From contig JAZBQD010000027.1 in NCBI GenBank assembly GCA_036583965.1, positions 20,325,001 to 20,389,000 of the forward strand: 64,000 bases of DNA, given 5' to 3'. This document shows, piece after piece, positions 26,023 to 40,105 of the stretch. The first letter of the stretch is position 1, and the number at the start of each line of letters is the position of its first letter. This DNA comes from Prunella strophiata. Taxonomy: Eukaryota; Chordata; Aves; Passeriformes; Prunellidae. Position numbers and translations under genes: made by a program. Below the pieces are notes generated by a model, which was given only the letters and a program-made list of their open reading frames with translations, did no database searches and was not told the origin of the DNA.

Positions 26023-29000
26023 GAGCTTCAGCACATCTGGGATGTGAGTTTGGGAGACTTTAAGACCTTTTGGCTTGAAAGAAAAGCTTAAATGCAGCTT
26101 ATCACTTTTCAATGTCTGTCACAGTGTCTCTACAGATTCCTACCTGCATTTTAAAGTCATCCTTGCTGCTCATCACAGGTGACCCCATAAGTGTGTCCAT
26201 AGCACCCACAAAGCCAGAATGCTCATGTGAGCTTAACAAAACCTCACCTCTTGCTGTCCAAGCTGCATCCCTCTGCACAGGAGCAGCACAGAACAGAGTG
26301 GAGGACTTCAGGGTGAGCACACCACAATAATGAGTAATTCCTGAAAGAACCACTTCAGTTAACTGATGAGATACCACAGTCAACTGCCTACTGGGAGCTA
26401 CATATAAAACTGCATGGTATGCCTTGGTAAAAAAAAAAAAAAAACAAAACCACAATGTATGATACATGATAACATCATAACACCAGATTGCTCAGAATTC
26501 CAACAAATTTGAGGTTAGATATAAAAAAGAAAAAAAAAAGAAAAAAACAAACAAGCAAGTGAAATTGCAAAGTTAATGAAGTTTGCTAAGAATACTGATC
26601 AGTATGAAAATACTGAATAGCATGGAAACATTTGCATTGGATAGCAAAAAATGAATCTGAGAAAATGGGTAAGGAACTAGGTTTTCTGGGTCCAAAAAAG
26701 AAAATACTTCTGGAAGTAAGGGGCAGAGACAATTGTCTTCCATGAAGGTGTCAAGATGACCTGAGGAAACACTTCAGATGACAGGTTCTGGGAAGAAAAT
26801 ATAGCCAAGAAAGAAAGGTAAGTAGTTTGAAGTTCAATTTCACTTTTCATTCTGTGCTCACAGAGTAAGCAAGCAAGCTCACAGAGTAAGAGGATGAAAA
26901 GACTTTCATACAAGGGCAGGAAAAATAAAAATTTCCATCTTTTCCCAATTATTGCATTTCCTTCTTTCATTCCATTAGGATTCAACTAAAATTTAAAAAG
27001 AAAAGAAAAACCTAGGAAATTAATTCAATGATCATGTATATTAGTTAACATATATTACTGAAATTGGATTGTGATGTACCCATAAAAATGTGGTTTTATA
27101 TAAAATATAATAATTTAATATAAAATAAAATATTTTATCCTTTTGGTGTTCTATCCTTCGAGCATTTGCTCAGAAGAGGAAACAATAAACATTGCTATTT
27201 GTAGCTATGCTTCCTTCATAGGAATATCATGTGTATTCGCTCAAAAAACAATCTTTGAAAATCAGAACTGTAATTAAGTAGGATTTTTCCCCATTCAAAT
27301 TTTAAGGTATCTGTAAATCCCATTTAGGTTTTTTTTTGGTTTTGTTTTTGTTTGTTTTTTTTTTTTTTCATCCACTATACAAAAAAAAAAAAAGTCCAGG
27401 AAAGTGAACCTCCAGCTGTTTGTGACCTCTAATTCAGAAATGCACCCATTTCAGTGCCAACAACTGCACAGCAGCAGTGACCTCTACAAACTGGTCTGCA
27501 AACTATCCAAAGAGAAATGGGAAAGACTCAATGTCTGTTTTTGTGCAAGACAGCTTTTTCTTCCTGCATCTTCATTCTTGAAAGCTTCTGGAGGAGCTCA
27601 CAAAAGCTCACATCACACTCTTGCTTTGCAGGTAGATCTAAGTACCTGCAGAGCACCCAAAGCCTGTAGAATGAAATCTTGACTGCAAAAACTTATTTTT
27701 ATTTACTTCATCAAACTACCTTAACAGATGAGCATCTGTCAACTGCAGTTACTGTGTCTGCCCTGTTGTTTATCATGGAAAGAATAAGGGCAGTGGACTA
27801 CAGATTTTGGGTTTTTTTGGGTTTTTTTTTGTGGTGACAGACTGAATTATCTTGTGAAAGAGGGTCTGTTTGGGGAGGTTTTGAGTGAAATTCAGGAATT
27901 AGGCAGAAATGCAAAACTTTGTAGTGTCCTCACAGCACTTACATGAAAACATACATCCTGAAGTAGATTAATATTATGAAAAATGTATCAACATATTATC
28001 CCTATTTTTAACTGCATTGGAGGACAGAGATTTTTCTAGGAACTGATTCATTATAGAGGCTGATTTAAAACTTACAGATGACATTAACACACACAGACCT
28101 TAACTGAGACAGGAGTTCTGCAGCCCTTGACACTGTAGAAATGCATAGAAAAAGACCAGTAGATTGGGAAAAATTATCTTCAACCTTCATTTTATGCATA
28201 TAAAAAAGTAAACAAAGCATCAGGGGGCAGCAAAGGCCTCCAGGCAGGTGGAGAAGTAGACTAGGCAGGGTATTTTCTCTACAGTAGGGCCTGAGAAATG
28301 AAGGGAAAAAAAGTGGTTTATTTGTTTCTTCTGATTCCCCCTTAACCTCTCCAGCTGCTTCCATGTACTAGATCCCTACTTGCTGTGAAGCAGCTGTAGC
28401 CTGAAAAGAGGAATGATGCTATTTGGTCCAGTCCTAATGCATTTTTGTAGCCTAAAGAATTTAATTCCCAGATTAGCACAGCTGAGTTCCTAACAAGTTA
28501 TCTTACTGTGAGATCAGTCAGGTCAGTATTGAGTCAGGCTGCATTTTCAACTATTAGAATGCTGTAATCAAAAAGAAAGAGAGTTCATTAATTCAGGAAA
28601 ATGAATGGTACCAATCCTGCACTGTGTGCAGCCAGAGCACACCTTGGGAACTGTGACAAAGCTTGTGGCTTCCAATTACAGTGTCCTGGGGGAAGTCATA
28701 TTCCCTCTTAGCAGAAATTATATTTCAGAAGCCTTTTTGTTTATTACTATTTTCTATGTGATTTGGGTTCTTAAGACCAAGAGGTTAATGGTATTTAAAA
28801 AATATAAACCTGTCCACATTAGAAGGTTTAATGGTAAGCACAACATCCTCATCTGATCTGCTGTTTGTGTACAGCAAAACCAACTCCTCACACAGCACAT
28901 GCACACAGGGTGCACTTGTAGGACTTAATCTGCCCCAGTCAAATGGATCACACAGGAGGGCTAAGAGTGGTAGAAGCCCATCATGACATTACAGATCACG

Positions 29001-31311
29001 ACATTCTTCATGAGGGGCTGGTGAAAATAACAGAGTGGGTTTTCTTACCTATTTCAGCACACATGGCTACTAATGGATTTTTAATGCACTTCTGGTCAAA
29101 TCCTGTTCAAGTGTGTGCCAGCTATTCTCCATAAGGCTATAAAAAAATAGTATTTCAGAAGGAAAATTGATTTAAAGCTGAGGTGAAGTGATTAATCCAC
29201 TGCCATACAGCATTGGAGACTCTGCAGCATCGAAGTAAGATTTGCTTCAGGAAATAACTGGCATTTATAATAGATCTAACAAAATTATTTAGACAAAAAA
29301 TCTCATCAACATCAAAAATGCTTTCTGGAGTTATCTTGATGCAAGCACTTTGGTGCTACAACCAAATTTTCCAAACTGGCTTGTGGTACATAACAGATAA
29401 GAGCAGAGATCCCCATCTTAATACCTCTTCATAATCTGAACCTTTTTATCTTTGTGAAATATTTGTTGAAGGCAAGTGCAAGGTATATGCATGGTATTTG
29501 CAGTTGTAGCAGCTGTCCTGAATCCTTAAACTTTCATAAACTTAAATATCTTACACAGAAAAGAGCTAGGAACAAGAGATGCTACACTGTCGTGATGGAG
29601 GAGCACGTAACACCAAGAGGTGCTTTACAAAAAAATAAAAAAAGGGAGAACAGATTTTGGCTCACATGGAGGCTGTGGAGGAAGGAATAGAGTCAATCTC
29701 ATCTCCTGAAAATAGGCACTCTTTGGCTGATTAGAGACCAAAGCAGTTATCTGCAAATGACTGTCTGGATTTATGCTGAATTTTGCCTCATCACTATTCT
29801 GCACCCTGAGAGGAAAATGAAAACAAAAGTGGGGGATAGAAAACAAAAAGAATGCAGAAAGAAGAGAAAAGGTGTCACTTCTGTGGAACAGAGAGGTATT
29901 CCCAACAACCTCTTCTTCAAAACTATGGTGTTTATTTTGCAGGAAAATTATCTAAAAGAAAGCTGCTGAAAAATAAGTCTAAGGAGGGGTTATTTAGTCA
30001 AGTTTGAAAAAACCCAACAGATTTTAGACCTTGCGTAAATTTTAATTCATGCAAAAAGCAAAAAGAGCCCTCCTTAGGCACATTCTTAAGAATGATATTA
30101 TCATATCAGCTCTCCTTTTAGTAAATATAATATGAATCACATTTCTCTTACAATGCCTATATTTAGTTCTGCAATGTTTAAATGTAAATATTTTCTTTTA
30201 AAAATAAATGGCTCAAGCACAAGATTTCCTCTCACATCATATTGTGCTGACAGTTAAGTACATTAAAAATGTAAGTATTTTCTAAATTTATCAGACTAAA
30301 TCAATACATTTTATTGCCTGATCATTTCTACAATAATTTGTTTGCTACAAAGCTCCCCACAAATCCAGTTATCAATGGAAAACCTAATCATCTGAGCATC
30401 TGATGGTGATCCAAGTATCAAATTAGCAACATTGTCATAGATTTGGGTTACTGTTATTGTTGCCAACAATTTCATAACTTCATTTTTAAAGGGCCAATTA
30501 CTCCACAGCTGTTGATTGATATTAAACTAACACAATCTTTGTGCAGTTTAAATACTGTTGCACCTGTTTCCAATTGAATTATTAATGGCAATTTTCTATT
30601 GCAGTTATCTTTTCATTTGCTTCAGGACAAGTGAAGAAGACAACTGCGTACAATGTCTGTCTCTTTTTAACTTTTATGCCTCATATTTTAAATTCTATTC
30701 TTCTAAATTGTTTTACTTCAGATATAGAGACTTCACGGATTTAAAGAAAAATATCTTGCTTGCACCTCCTTCCTATCCTTCTCTAGCAGGTATTTTCTCT
30801 GTACCTGACAAGGTCCTTCATATTCAGAAGCTGGTTATTAGTAGCAGATGCCTCTGCAAGAAACAGATCCTATAAAGTCCATCAGATTTCTGTTCCAACA
30901 CATAACACTGAGCTACCCACCAGGACAGACTGGACAGAGCACAGCTGGGTTTATTTAAACTACTAACCCTGCATTCATGTTAAAGAATCAGTTCAGACTA
31001 GAATAGACTCAGAGAAGAACAGGGTTGGAACCAAATGCTCCCTTTGTGCCTCTCCCAGTGTACACATTTAAGTAGAATTATCCAGTAAAAGGTATTTTGC
31101 ATTTTCCTTCTGTGTCCCCACTGCCAGAAAATATGGGCAGGCACTGATGGGAGCTTCAAGGACTGCTACACTGAATTGCCACAACCATGACTTACTCACG
31201 TGTTGGTTTGTTTTCAGATGCCAATAATCATTGCCTTTAATATCCAGAAAGCATCACATAAATGGTGACATTTTCATTAAGTTGCAATAAGATATCATAT
31301 TGACCCCAGCA

Positions 31312-31316
<5 letters not shown>
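26023..31316. other. Unassigned non-coding DNA with simple repeats
   Basis: No gene recognised. Contents include a 16-A run at 26429-26444, an interrupted A/G-rich stretch at about 26523-26547, a T/G-rich stretch at about 27328-27368 ending in 14 T, and a 13-A run at 27381-27393. At 26856-26890 a 14-bp sequence, GCTCACAGAGTAAG, occurs twice with a period of 21. Around 31000-31045 a weak resemblance to the antisense CR1 3' end (ACAGGGTTGGAACC) is present but not callable. Confidence 0.6.
26856..26890 (+). repeat. Short direct duplication, period 21
   Basis: GCTCACAGAGTAAG occurs exactly at 26856-26869 and 26877-26890, separated by seven bases (CAAGCAA). It is probably a replication-slippage duplication. 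Confidence 0.85.

Positions 31317-31346
<30 letters not shown>
31317..31346 (+). repeat. A30 homopolymer
   Basis: Uninterrupted run of 30 A, the second longest in the window. No retrogene body or target-site duplication is apparent around it. Confidence 0.95.
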
Positions 31347-31349
<3 letters not shown>

Positions 31350-33094
31350 AGTAGAAAAAAGGTTCTGAATGGATTGAGAGGTTTTTGCCACAGAAAATGG
31401 AGTGCCTCAATAACAGCAGACACTGAAGTAGAAACCCCTTAGCAGTTCCTTCTGGTTTAAAATTTACAGAAATACATTAAATAGCTATGACATTTGTGAT
31501 GAATTTCATTGAGATCACCACTTTGGTACAAAATTATTTTGCTTGTGCTTTATAGGATTAAATATTTTCGATGTTTCAACACTGTCAAAGCTGTAATCTG
31601 TGTACTTCTTATAAACTTAGTGAATTTAAGGAATTGAAGTTGCTCTATAACTTGATCAAATAATGGTAGAACTAATAATTACATACATTTCAGGTGACTC
31701 AAATCATTACTGAAGTTTTAGGTAGTGTTCCAGCATGTTACCTAATCAAGCCTGTCAGTACTACTAATTTTTTGAAACAAATACCATTGTACATACCCCT
31801 CCTTTACCTAATAAGTTAATTAGGATGTTCTCATTGTCTTAATCTTCAGAAATGAAAACAGACTTGTCAATCTCTGTTAGTTGAGTCAAATCCCTATAAT
31901 CTTGTGACTTTGTCTCTTAATGGCTAGGTATATTTTAAACCTCTAGAGTAGCCAAGTTAATTCCACTGTATAATAGTCACTGTTGTTAAATTTGACTTTT
32001 ACGGCATTGCAATTCTCAGAACCAATTAGCACACTTTATTACCCCATTTGGAACAGCTCCAACTTTGCAACCATACTGCTGTACTTCATTATTACTTTAT
32101 TTAAACAGACTGACTTAGACCCTTGCTACTTGTAAGGTGGTCTGCTATCAAATTCTGGAAGTATTGCATATATTAAACAGATGTCAACACTACAGATTTT
32201 TAATTAGCTGCTCTTATTTTGTAACATTTACTCAGGCTCCTGAGTACTGGCACAATTTGGTGCCAGACAGATATGATGTCCTTCAAATTGGACAAGAGGG
32301 GAAAAGAGGTCATGGGAATGAAAACAGTAAAAGGTCAAAGTCAAGTTTAAATGTGGAATAGCTACAAGACACTTCAGGTAATAGCTTGACAGTGTAAATG
32401 TGGCACACAATAGAGAGGTTTGTAGCCCATGGAAATCACGTAGGCTTGTCCTTGGCTTTCAAACACACAGAAACTCAGAGATTTTTATAAGTACCTTGAT
32501 CTTGTAATTTGCAATCTGCTGCTGTGACAGAAATAAATAATCAAATCCCTTTTTCAGCAAGGTTCAAGGAAGTAGTCAGAAGAGCAGATTAAATATGCAG
32601 AGGAGGAGTAGTGCATCTCACCTACCCTTTTCCTCAAACCAGCATTTCTGCATTGTTTACTCCTATGAAGACTAAAGAGATGAACAAACTAGGTCATTCA
32701 GTGGCTCAGAATTGTTGCCACTTATTCAGAGGATAGCTCACCACAAGCAGCTGTGGTTTAGCTGAGAATCAGCAGCCCAGTGTCATGGATTTCCACCTCT
32801 GATAACCCTTTCCTAGAAGGTAAATCTTCAAGCCACTGGAAAAACAACCTGGGCACTCAACAAGACATTTCTGGCAAACTCACTCACTACTGTACTTTCT
32901 ATGTGTTGGCTTTGTCAGTCCAAAATAACTCTTCACTGTAACTTATGTTGCAACATTTCAGAACAGTTTACAATAATTGCTAGAAAATGCAGACTTAAGT
33001 TTGCCCATTGGAAAAGAAATTCTATAAAGAATTTTGCTGAGCTAAGTCAACATGAAAGATATGAAATATTGCATCAAGAAGTAGAAGTGAAACA

Positions 33095-33112
33095 TTTTTT
33101 TTTTTTTTTTTT
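33095..33112 (+). repeat. T18 homopolymer
   Basis: Uninterrupted run of 18 T. It is one of only two T-runs of 15 or more in the window, against eleven A-runs. Confidence 0.95.
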
Positions 33113-36100
33113 ACTGGTTGTACTTCTTTTTTGCATTTTGGGGAAAAAACATTCTGACACCAACAAAGTATCTGAAAATACAGCAATTGCACTTTCCTAA
33201 CAGCAAAACTTATAGTAGCCTAAGAGAAATTAAGCTAGTTATTATTGTGCAGCAAGATAAAAGGCTGGATAATGAATGAGAAAGGTAGTACAAGCCTGAT
33301 TCCTGACCCATTGCTAAGGCAGCCAAGCTGAAAACATTTTTAAGTTGGGGACTTTAATGTCAGAAATAGAAATAAATTCATGGGGTACTATTTTATGTGG
33401 GCTGTCAGAAATGGCTGTTGGATGGGGCTTGTGGTTTTTCTTGATTTCACATCAAAGGAATCTACTTCCAGACACTATGATGAACTTCTACATAAAATAG
33501 CAAACATATCTACTAAAGCCATACCTTATTTTCATTATTCCTTTCTCATTAGTGAGGAGCCAGTTCTGACTGTTCTCATGCAACATCCTGAGAGGCAGTA
33601 AAACAAGGATTGGCAGGACCAGGCCATCCCACCCACATTAAAATCCCTCTTCCTCCTTCCAACTCCTGCTCTGAAGCAGCCACAATGGAAGGTCCCTGCT
33701 GTGTAGTATTTCATCTCTGAAAGTGGCAAAGTGCCATTAGACATTATGCAAACTTCATAAAATTCCCAAATCCCTCTAAGGGCCATATGGTCTTTAACAA
33801 AATATTCAGTCCCAGAATCAGAAGGATCCAGCACCCCTGAACACAGGAATAAGAATCTGTGTGCTCTGACCATGGAACACAGGGTGGAAGGAAGCTCAGC
33901 TCTGGGGAGGGGACAGGCAGTGGCATCCCTGAAAGAGCCTCCAACCTGTGGCCTCTTGAAGGCAAATGCCAGCACAAAAACAACAGCCTCTTCTGAATAC
34001 AGAACAGCTCCTTTCCTGCAGAGGAAGGAAATTTTAGCTGAGTAGGAGATAAATGAACTCCAAAAAGACAAAATTCACCAGCAAAAAAAGGTGGGTGAAG
34101 TTTGTAACTCCAGAGTGGATTTTTGAATTACCTTTGCAGGTTTTTATTTTCATACTAAAATTCAAGAGCATGTAAACTTTGCTTCAAGTTACATTTTGAA
34201 AGGACCTGCATGGTCTTACTGAATATGTCTCAAAGAACTAGCATGATTCAGCTAAGCTTTTAAACACATCAGGATGCACAAAAGTTAAAACTTAACTCTT
34301 AATTTTAATCTATTCTCTGAAGTCAACAAATCTCACATGACTGCACTAGGTTTACACATGCTTCTTTCTCTGCCTTTCACCTCCATTAAAAAAAAAATAA
34401 TTTACTAGCTTGGCACCACATTTTTATCAAAGCTGAATATCACTCAGGTTTTCAAGATAATCAAGTATCTACTGCTGTTGTGAAAAACAGGTAGCCTAAA
34501 AGTCTGGTGACTGGGCCTAAGCACTCTGCTAGTGGAAGAATCTTGGTGTGTGAGTTCTCATTCTGTCAGACCAGATATACATCATGGAAAATATTTAATG
34601 AAATCACAAGCTGGAGGAAAAAATGAATATTGAGACTATTTTATCACGAGATACAGATACACTGGAATGTGTGTAACTTTTAGTGCTGACAGAACTATTT
34701 TTCTTTATCTAAACTGCTTTATTTTTTTCCATACTAAAGACCTGACATTCACTATCCAATATGGATACTCTATTCAAGTGTTCTGTCTGTTGATTATTAT
34801 TCACCTTACTAGTGATAGAGCTATTTAAAAATCTGAGAGTTGGAGTGGCATATTTCATTTCAGAGAGAGTAAAAATACAGAAGATAAGTATTTCTCAGAA
34901 TTATAGCCAATTAAAATCTATGTTTTTTAAAATTTTCTTTGTTATTTTGAATATTTTCTCACTTTCTAAATGAAATTAATACATATCACAAAAAATGTCA
35001 GTTGCTGACAACTGCAAAGATTTCAAAAAGCACTATGGCATAATATCAGCTTGACTTCTAACTTTGTGGAATATGAAGAAAACATAAATAAAATTACTAT
35101 TTTAAAAAAGAAGCCCTAAAGAAATTAATGTATTATGCTTGCAACCTGGTAACAAAACAAAACTTTCAGTGAATATAGGGTTAGCCTTGACATGGGAAAT
35201 ATTTCTGACCAATTCGATAATGTTTTGCTTGATTATAAGATTACTTAGCTTAGCAATAAAATCTGAGATGCCTTTATATAGTTTTAAAGGCTTCTTCCTC
35301 CCCCATCCCCCACACTTTAGTTTTTTTTTGTTTAAAATGACATAAAAATGATTTTTATCCAACAAAGCTCTCCAAATTTAACACATCAGCAGTCCAATTT
35401 CATAAGTCTATACATATATTCAATTTTTTTTTTCTTTATAATATATCACGTGCCCATCCTCTCTATCTCAGTTCCTAGAAATACAATAACAGCATGCTGC
35501 ACCTTTTCTGCCAGGAAAATTGGATAGCATAAGAAGGAAAAATTCAGGTCAACTTCAATTTTTTCGTTGAGAAATATGTAATGTGAAATTGGCAAGGCAG
35601 CAGTGAGGAAAACTATAGGGAGACTGAGGAAGTAGGCCAACAAAGAAAAGTATGTGCACCTCCTATAGCTGGAAAAAGGGTCAGGCAGAATATAAAGTGG
35701 GCAGAAAAAGATCAAACAGTAAAAAGCAATTAACCCCTTGGCACTGGGAATTGGGATTTCCTGACACCAACTGCTAATACTGGCCTTAGGGGGTTAAAGG
35801 ATCAAATAATAAGCCAAGTCCTGAAATAAAAGCTATCATTTTAGCCAGAAAGGGAAGGCATTTCAAGTACATTCTGGGTTGCCAGACTAACATGGTACAA
35901 GGGGAAAGGCACAGAGGAGAAACACACTTAAAGATAAATGGTAAAAATAGTTTTCCAGATTTGGACTCAAACAGATTTCAACAAACCTTTTTTTTCTTTC
36001 CTTCTGAATTAAACACAGCTTTGTCCTATATATCTGTGATCTGTGACCTCACCCAGCTCTTTTCTGATACACAGGGAGATTTAACCTCCATTTTTTGAGC

Positions 36101-37466
36101 AAGTTCCCTCTCATTTTGTGACTAACTTCTGAACATTGTCTATACTAGCTCTAGGTGGTTTACTTAATTGCCTCAAGCATTATGGTTCTTTTATTTCCTC
36201 CTTCACAGAAGAGGAAAAACAGAGGAAAAAAGAAGGGAAGAGACAGCAGAGGAATTCCACAACAAAAGCACCAACAATTGACAGTCAACCAATCTATGAA
36301 TTCACACAAATCTAACAGCAATAAAACTATGGTAGTTATCGTAGAGGGGTTGTTTGGGTTTTTTTTCTGTTTTTACAAAAACTATTTATTTCAGGACATC
36401 TCAGGAATAACACTTATTGACTGTTTAAAAAGTTACTAACTAGCAGCTTCAAATTACTCTTTCATATAAAAAAGTACTGGATTTTTAAACCAGTCGATGA
36501 GTTACTTATTCTGCCAAAGATCATCTCTCCAAGGTATATGTCAAACAGAAATGTAAATGCTTTGAACCAGCTTTTGAAGGAAGGCCTTCCTCTTTCCCCA
36601 CTGCTTGTGATGATGATAGGTAACCTGGCAGGTGCCCAAACCAGATCAGAATGCCATTCACTCCTGAAAGCCATTTCCTACATAACTTTTTACAAGTGGG
36701 GTAAGGCCTCATGGCAAGATGAATCAACTGCAGTCCACAGATGGTAAAGAAACCTCAGCTGATCAGAAAAATGCTTTGAACTGATCATAGAAAAGCAATA
36801 CATTGAAATCAAATACAATCAAATGAAATAATTGCTTGCTTATATCCTGGGGTGGAAGATGGGGAAGGTGGGAATTCCTTTTTGATGTCAGAATTGCTAG
36901 TTAACAAACCAGGTGGTTAATGACAGACAGAAAGCTCCCAGTTTAGACCTAAGTCAGTTCCTGAACTGGTGAAAGTATTTACCACTATAAACTGCTCTCA
37001 ACTTCTAGATGCAGTGCACAGAATCTTTTTTTATCACTGATAAATCTTCCATTCAGAAAAATATCTCTTTCCCTGCCAGAAGCTCTTCATTCCATGGCTT
37101 TTAACAGTCTACAACTCCTTCATCTGTTCAGGGTTTTGAATAATTGGAAGTCATGCTGTACTTGCAAAATATTTGTCATATGTAATCATAAAATAAACAA
37201 AATATATCACCAATTTCTAATTGAGACTGGTAGATTAGCAGTTGTAAAGTTTTATTCTTCAATGAACAAACCTGTAATTGCACAGTATAATTTGGCAGGG
37301 ATCCCTTAGGAAACCCTGTATGAATATACATGTTACTGTAATTTCATGCAATATTTTCCAAATTATATTGGTATTCCTTCACAAAGTTCAAAGCAAAAAA
37401 TAGCATCTACACATATCTGTTTCAATATACATTTCCTTTTGTATGTATTCTGTAGAAAAGATTTCT

Positions 37467-37478
37467 CCCCCCCCCCCC
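37467..37478 (+). repeat. C12 homopolymer
   Basis: Uninterrupted run of 12 C, the only long C or G homopolymer seen. Confidence 0.95.
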
Positions 37479-39278
37479 ATAGTTATCCTTGGATTGCTGC
37501 AAAATGACAGCTATAATTGTACAGGAGAACCTTCTACCTTCCCTGAAGGGCAGAAATTACAGCAGGAAACAGTCTGAAAACCAGCCAAATGCTTGTTTAA
37601 AACTGCTTGAATGCTTTGCAAGTGAGGTATTTTTCAGCTGGGGTTCTTCTTTCAGCCACTCAGAACAATGGCTCATATAAATGCAAAGCAGGTGAGAGGA
37701 GCAGGCAGCATGGTTTCCCCAATCTGAGGCTATTAACCATCTGACCCAGCACTGGCAGGATGCATCTCAAGAACGTCACCACTCCCTCTGACACAGCCCA
37801 AGGACCAGGGAACATATTGTGAAAGATAAAGGAGCAAAACAAAAAGTATAAAGTCCTCCATCCTCCCAGGCAAAGAAATATATTGCAGTAAAACTTTTCA
37901 AGTATTTTTCCCTGTTTTACACAGCCTGCTTTTTACATAAAGGAAACAGGAGGACAAAGTCCTCTCTCTCACACACACACAAAACCTTTCAAAAGCTGTT
38001 TGAAAAGCTTTACAATTTCAACTGAGGCTTCCTGCAGCCCTTTGAGAAGGCAAACAGTGCTTTTAAGTGTGATATTCTTATTCTTTTCAACTTGTAGATA
38101 AAATCCAGGTCTGATGGAGAGCATCCCCCACATGCACTAGTTTTGCAAGGAAAGTTAAATTTATCTCACTGATAGCGTCATAAGCATGCAGTGGACAAGA
38201 AAACATATGTCAGAAAATCACCACAGTAAAATGAACACCAGCAAGTCTGCAGATGTGAGCACAGCAGCAGACAGATACATTTTTGGCAAGGTTATTAACA
38301 TAGTTCAGTAATAGAACAGTACAGTAATCATGCAAGCTCCTCACATATGGATAAAGACCAGCAGATGATTATAAAGGTGGGCTTAAACACCTAATTCCCA
38401 TCCCAAATAAAGATATTTTCCTCAGTTAGCATCTAAATTACCAGAATTTCGTCTCTAATCTCAAAGAACCCAAGGAGTTTCCTTGCAAGGATACAACTTT
38501 TCCTTGTGACCTTAGTTTCCCTGAATAGTTCCCATTCATGCAGTGGGAGCCTGGATGTGAAGATACAGAAAGGGAGATCTCACACCTAAATAAAGCAAGC
38601 ATTCCAACAGTGCTTGCAGCTAAGCATCTTCAACACTGTATTCCACGTGCCTAATTGCAAAATGCTCATTATGGTTTTTGGCAGTAGAGAATTACAAGAG
38701 GTGCTGAAAATGTTGAATCATTTTTCTTCCTTCTGGCCAGGCAGTGTGAGTCCTACAGGCTGAATTCAGGGGAAATTTAAGAAAAGCATGGGGGTGTCAC
38801 CTCCTGTACCAATAATCAGGCAGAACACCTTTGAGCAAGAGTTTCTCTGCTGCACATCTGAACTGGAACTAAGGCAAAGATTCAGCAAAGTGCATTGAAT
38901 CTATGAGCCTTTATTGGTGTGAATTGAAACCATAAATTACCAGCTCTTCATTTCAATTGGGAGCTAGGCTGTGCTTAAATCCTCACAGGGTGAGGATTAT
39001 GGTTCTTAACCATGATTAATTAATGAAAGGATGAAATTCACCAACATCCCTGTCTTCTGTGCACTCCTATCATGTATTTAATATGAGCTCATGCTTTCAT
39101 GCTTGTTGATTTTGTTAAAATAGCATGCATTCAATGTCCAAAATTTTAGCTTCCATTCAGTTCCATGTCTGCATTTTGTGGTGTCTTTCACTGAAAAAAT
39201 AGGTATTTTCCTTTCTTGCTCCCCATAAGAACCATGAAATAGGCCAAGAGGGTTACATACTCATATTTACAACTACAG

Positions 39279-39307
39279 AAAATAAATAAATAAATAAATA
39301 AATAAAC
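39279..39307 (+). repeat. (AAAT)n microsatellite
   Basis: About seven tandem AAAT units without interruption, bounded by CAG on the left and CCC on the right. Confidence 0.93.
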
Positions 39308-39545
39308 CCAAAGCAATTAAAAAATATTGTATATAGCATTTGGGGAAAATCAGTCACCTGGTCTGTGCCACTGGCATTCATGTTATTTAACACAACTGCA
39401 GGCCAGATCAGGAAATAATAAAAAGTGACAGATTTTTAATTGAGAGTTTTTAATTGGGTTTAAATTCAGTATTTTTTTAAGAAACCAAAAATAGATATCA
39501 TGTGCTGGTCTCAATGGCAATTATTCAGGTTTGAAATAAAAAAAA

Positions 39546-39573
39546 ATATTAACATATGAAAATATGTTAATAT
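39546..39573. repeat. Perfect 12-bp hairpin with GAAA loop
   Basis: The arms ATATTAACATAT (39546-39557) and ATATGTTAATAT (39562-39573) are exact reverse complements separated by GAAA. If transcribed from the plus strand this would fold as a 12-bp A/U-rich stem capped by a GNRA-type tetraloop. An AT-rich palindrome of this size can also occur by chance in DNA of this composition. Confidence 0.85.
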
Positions 39574-40105
39574 AAAGGGATAACCATGCTGTTTTAAACA
39601 TGATTATTTCCAGCCTGTATTTCCACCTTATGTAATGCAAGTTACCTGCTGATTAATCTTTAAGACCCAATTCCAGTTTTAGCTCTAAGGGAGACATTTT
39701 TGAAGACATTTTCTTAACTTATTAAGGTAAATATGATGTATGGCATTAATCTAACAAGACACGAAATTATTTTAGGCATGCAGGAAATGAAAGTCAATTT
39801 CCACATATATCAAAAATGCATGCAGGTTAAAACTTGCACAAAACTCACCTTGGAGAAGGCTGAAAATGAGTTACTCAGCTGATCTGGGAATATGAAATTA
39901 GACTTTGGTGAAATATTAGAATTCTTGTTTTGAAAAATCTACATATGATCAAAGACTAAACATTATTAAAGCACAGCTACCATCCTTATTGAAGGAATTC
40001 TTATACAAGGAATTTATTTTAATCTGTAATAAGCATACACCACATAGGTTTGGGATGGTAAGAGGAATTATTCTGCATACATGTACCAGATTTTAATTAC
40101 TTTTA

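Larger units (their letters stand above)
31347..40105. other. Unassigned non-coding DNA
   Basis: A long AT-rich stretch without any recognisable gene or transposon. Simple sequences are T18 at 33095-33112, C12 at 37467-37478, a mixed TC/AC run at about 37962-37980, an AAAT tetranucleotide run at 39279-39307 and a hairpin at 39546-39573. The longest frame of the window (minus strand, 33535-34071, 178 codons) lies here; it shows no domain, no repeated motif and no family resemblance. Confidence 0.6.

Noticed and set aside
31000..31045. Possible antisense CR1 3' end (ACAGGGTTGGAACC)
   Set aside because: The resemblance is short and is not followed by the expected CR1 sequence.
33535..34071. Longest open frame in the window (178 codons, minus strand)
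   Set aside because: No domain, motif or family resemblance. One or a few frames of this length are expected by chance in 64 kb, and no splice or promoter context supports it.
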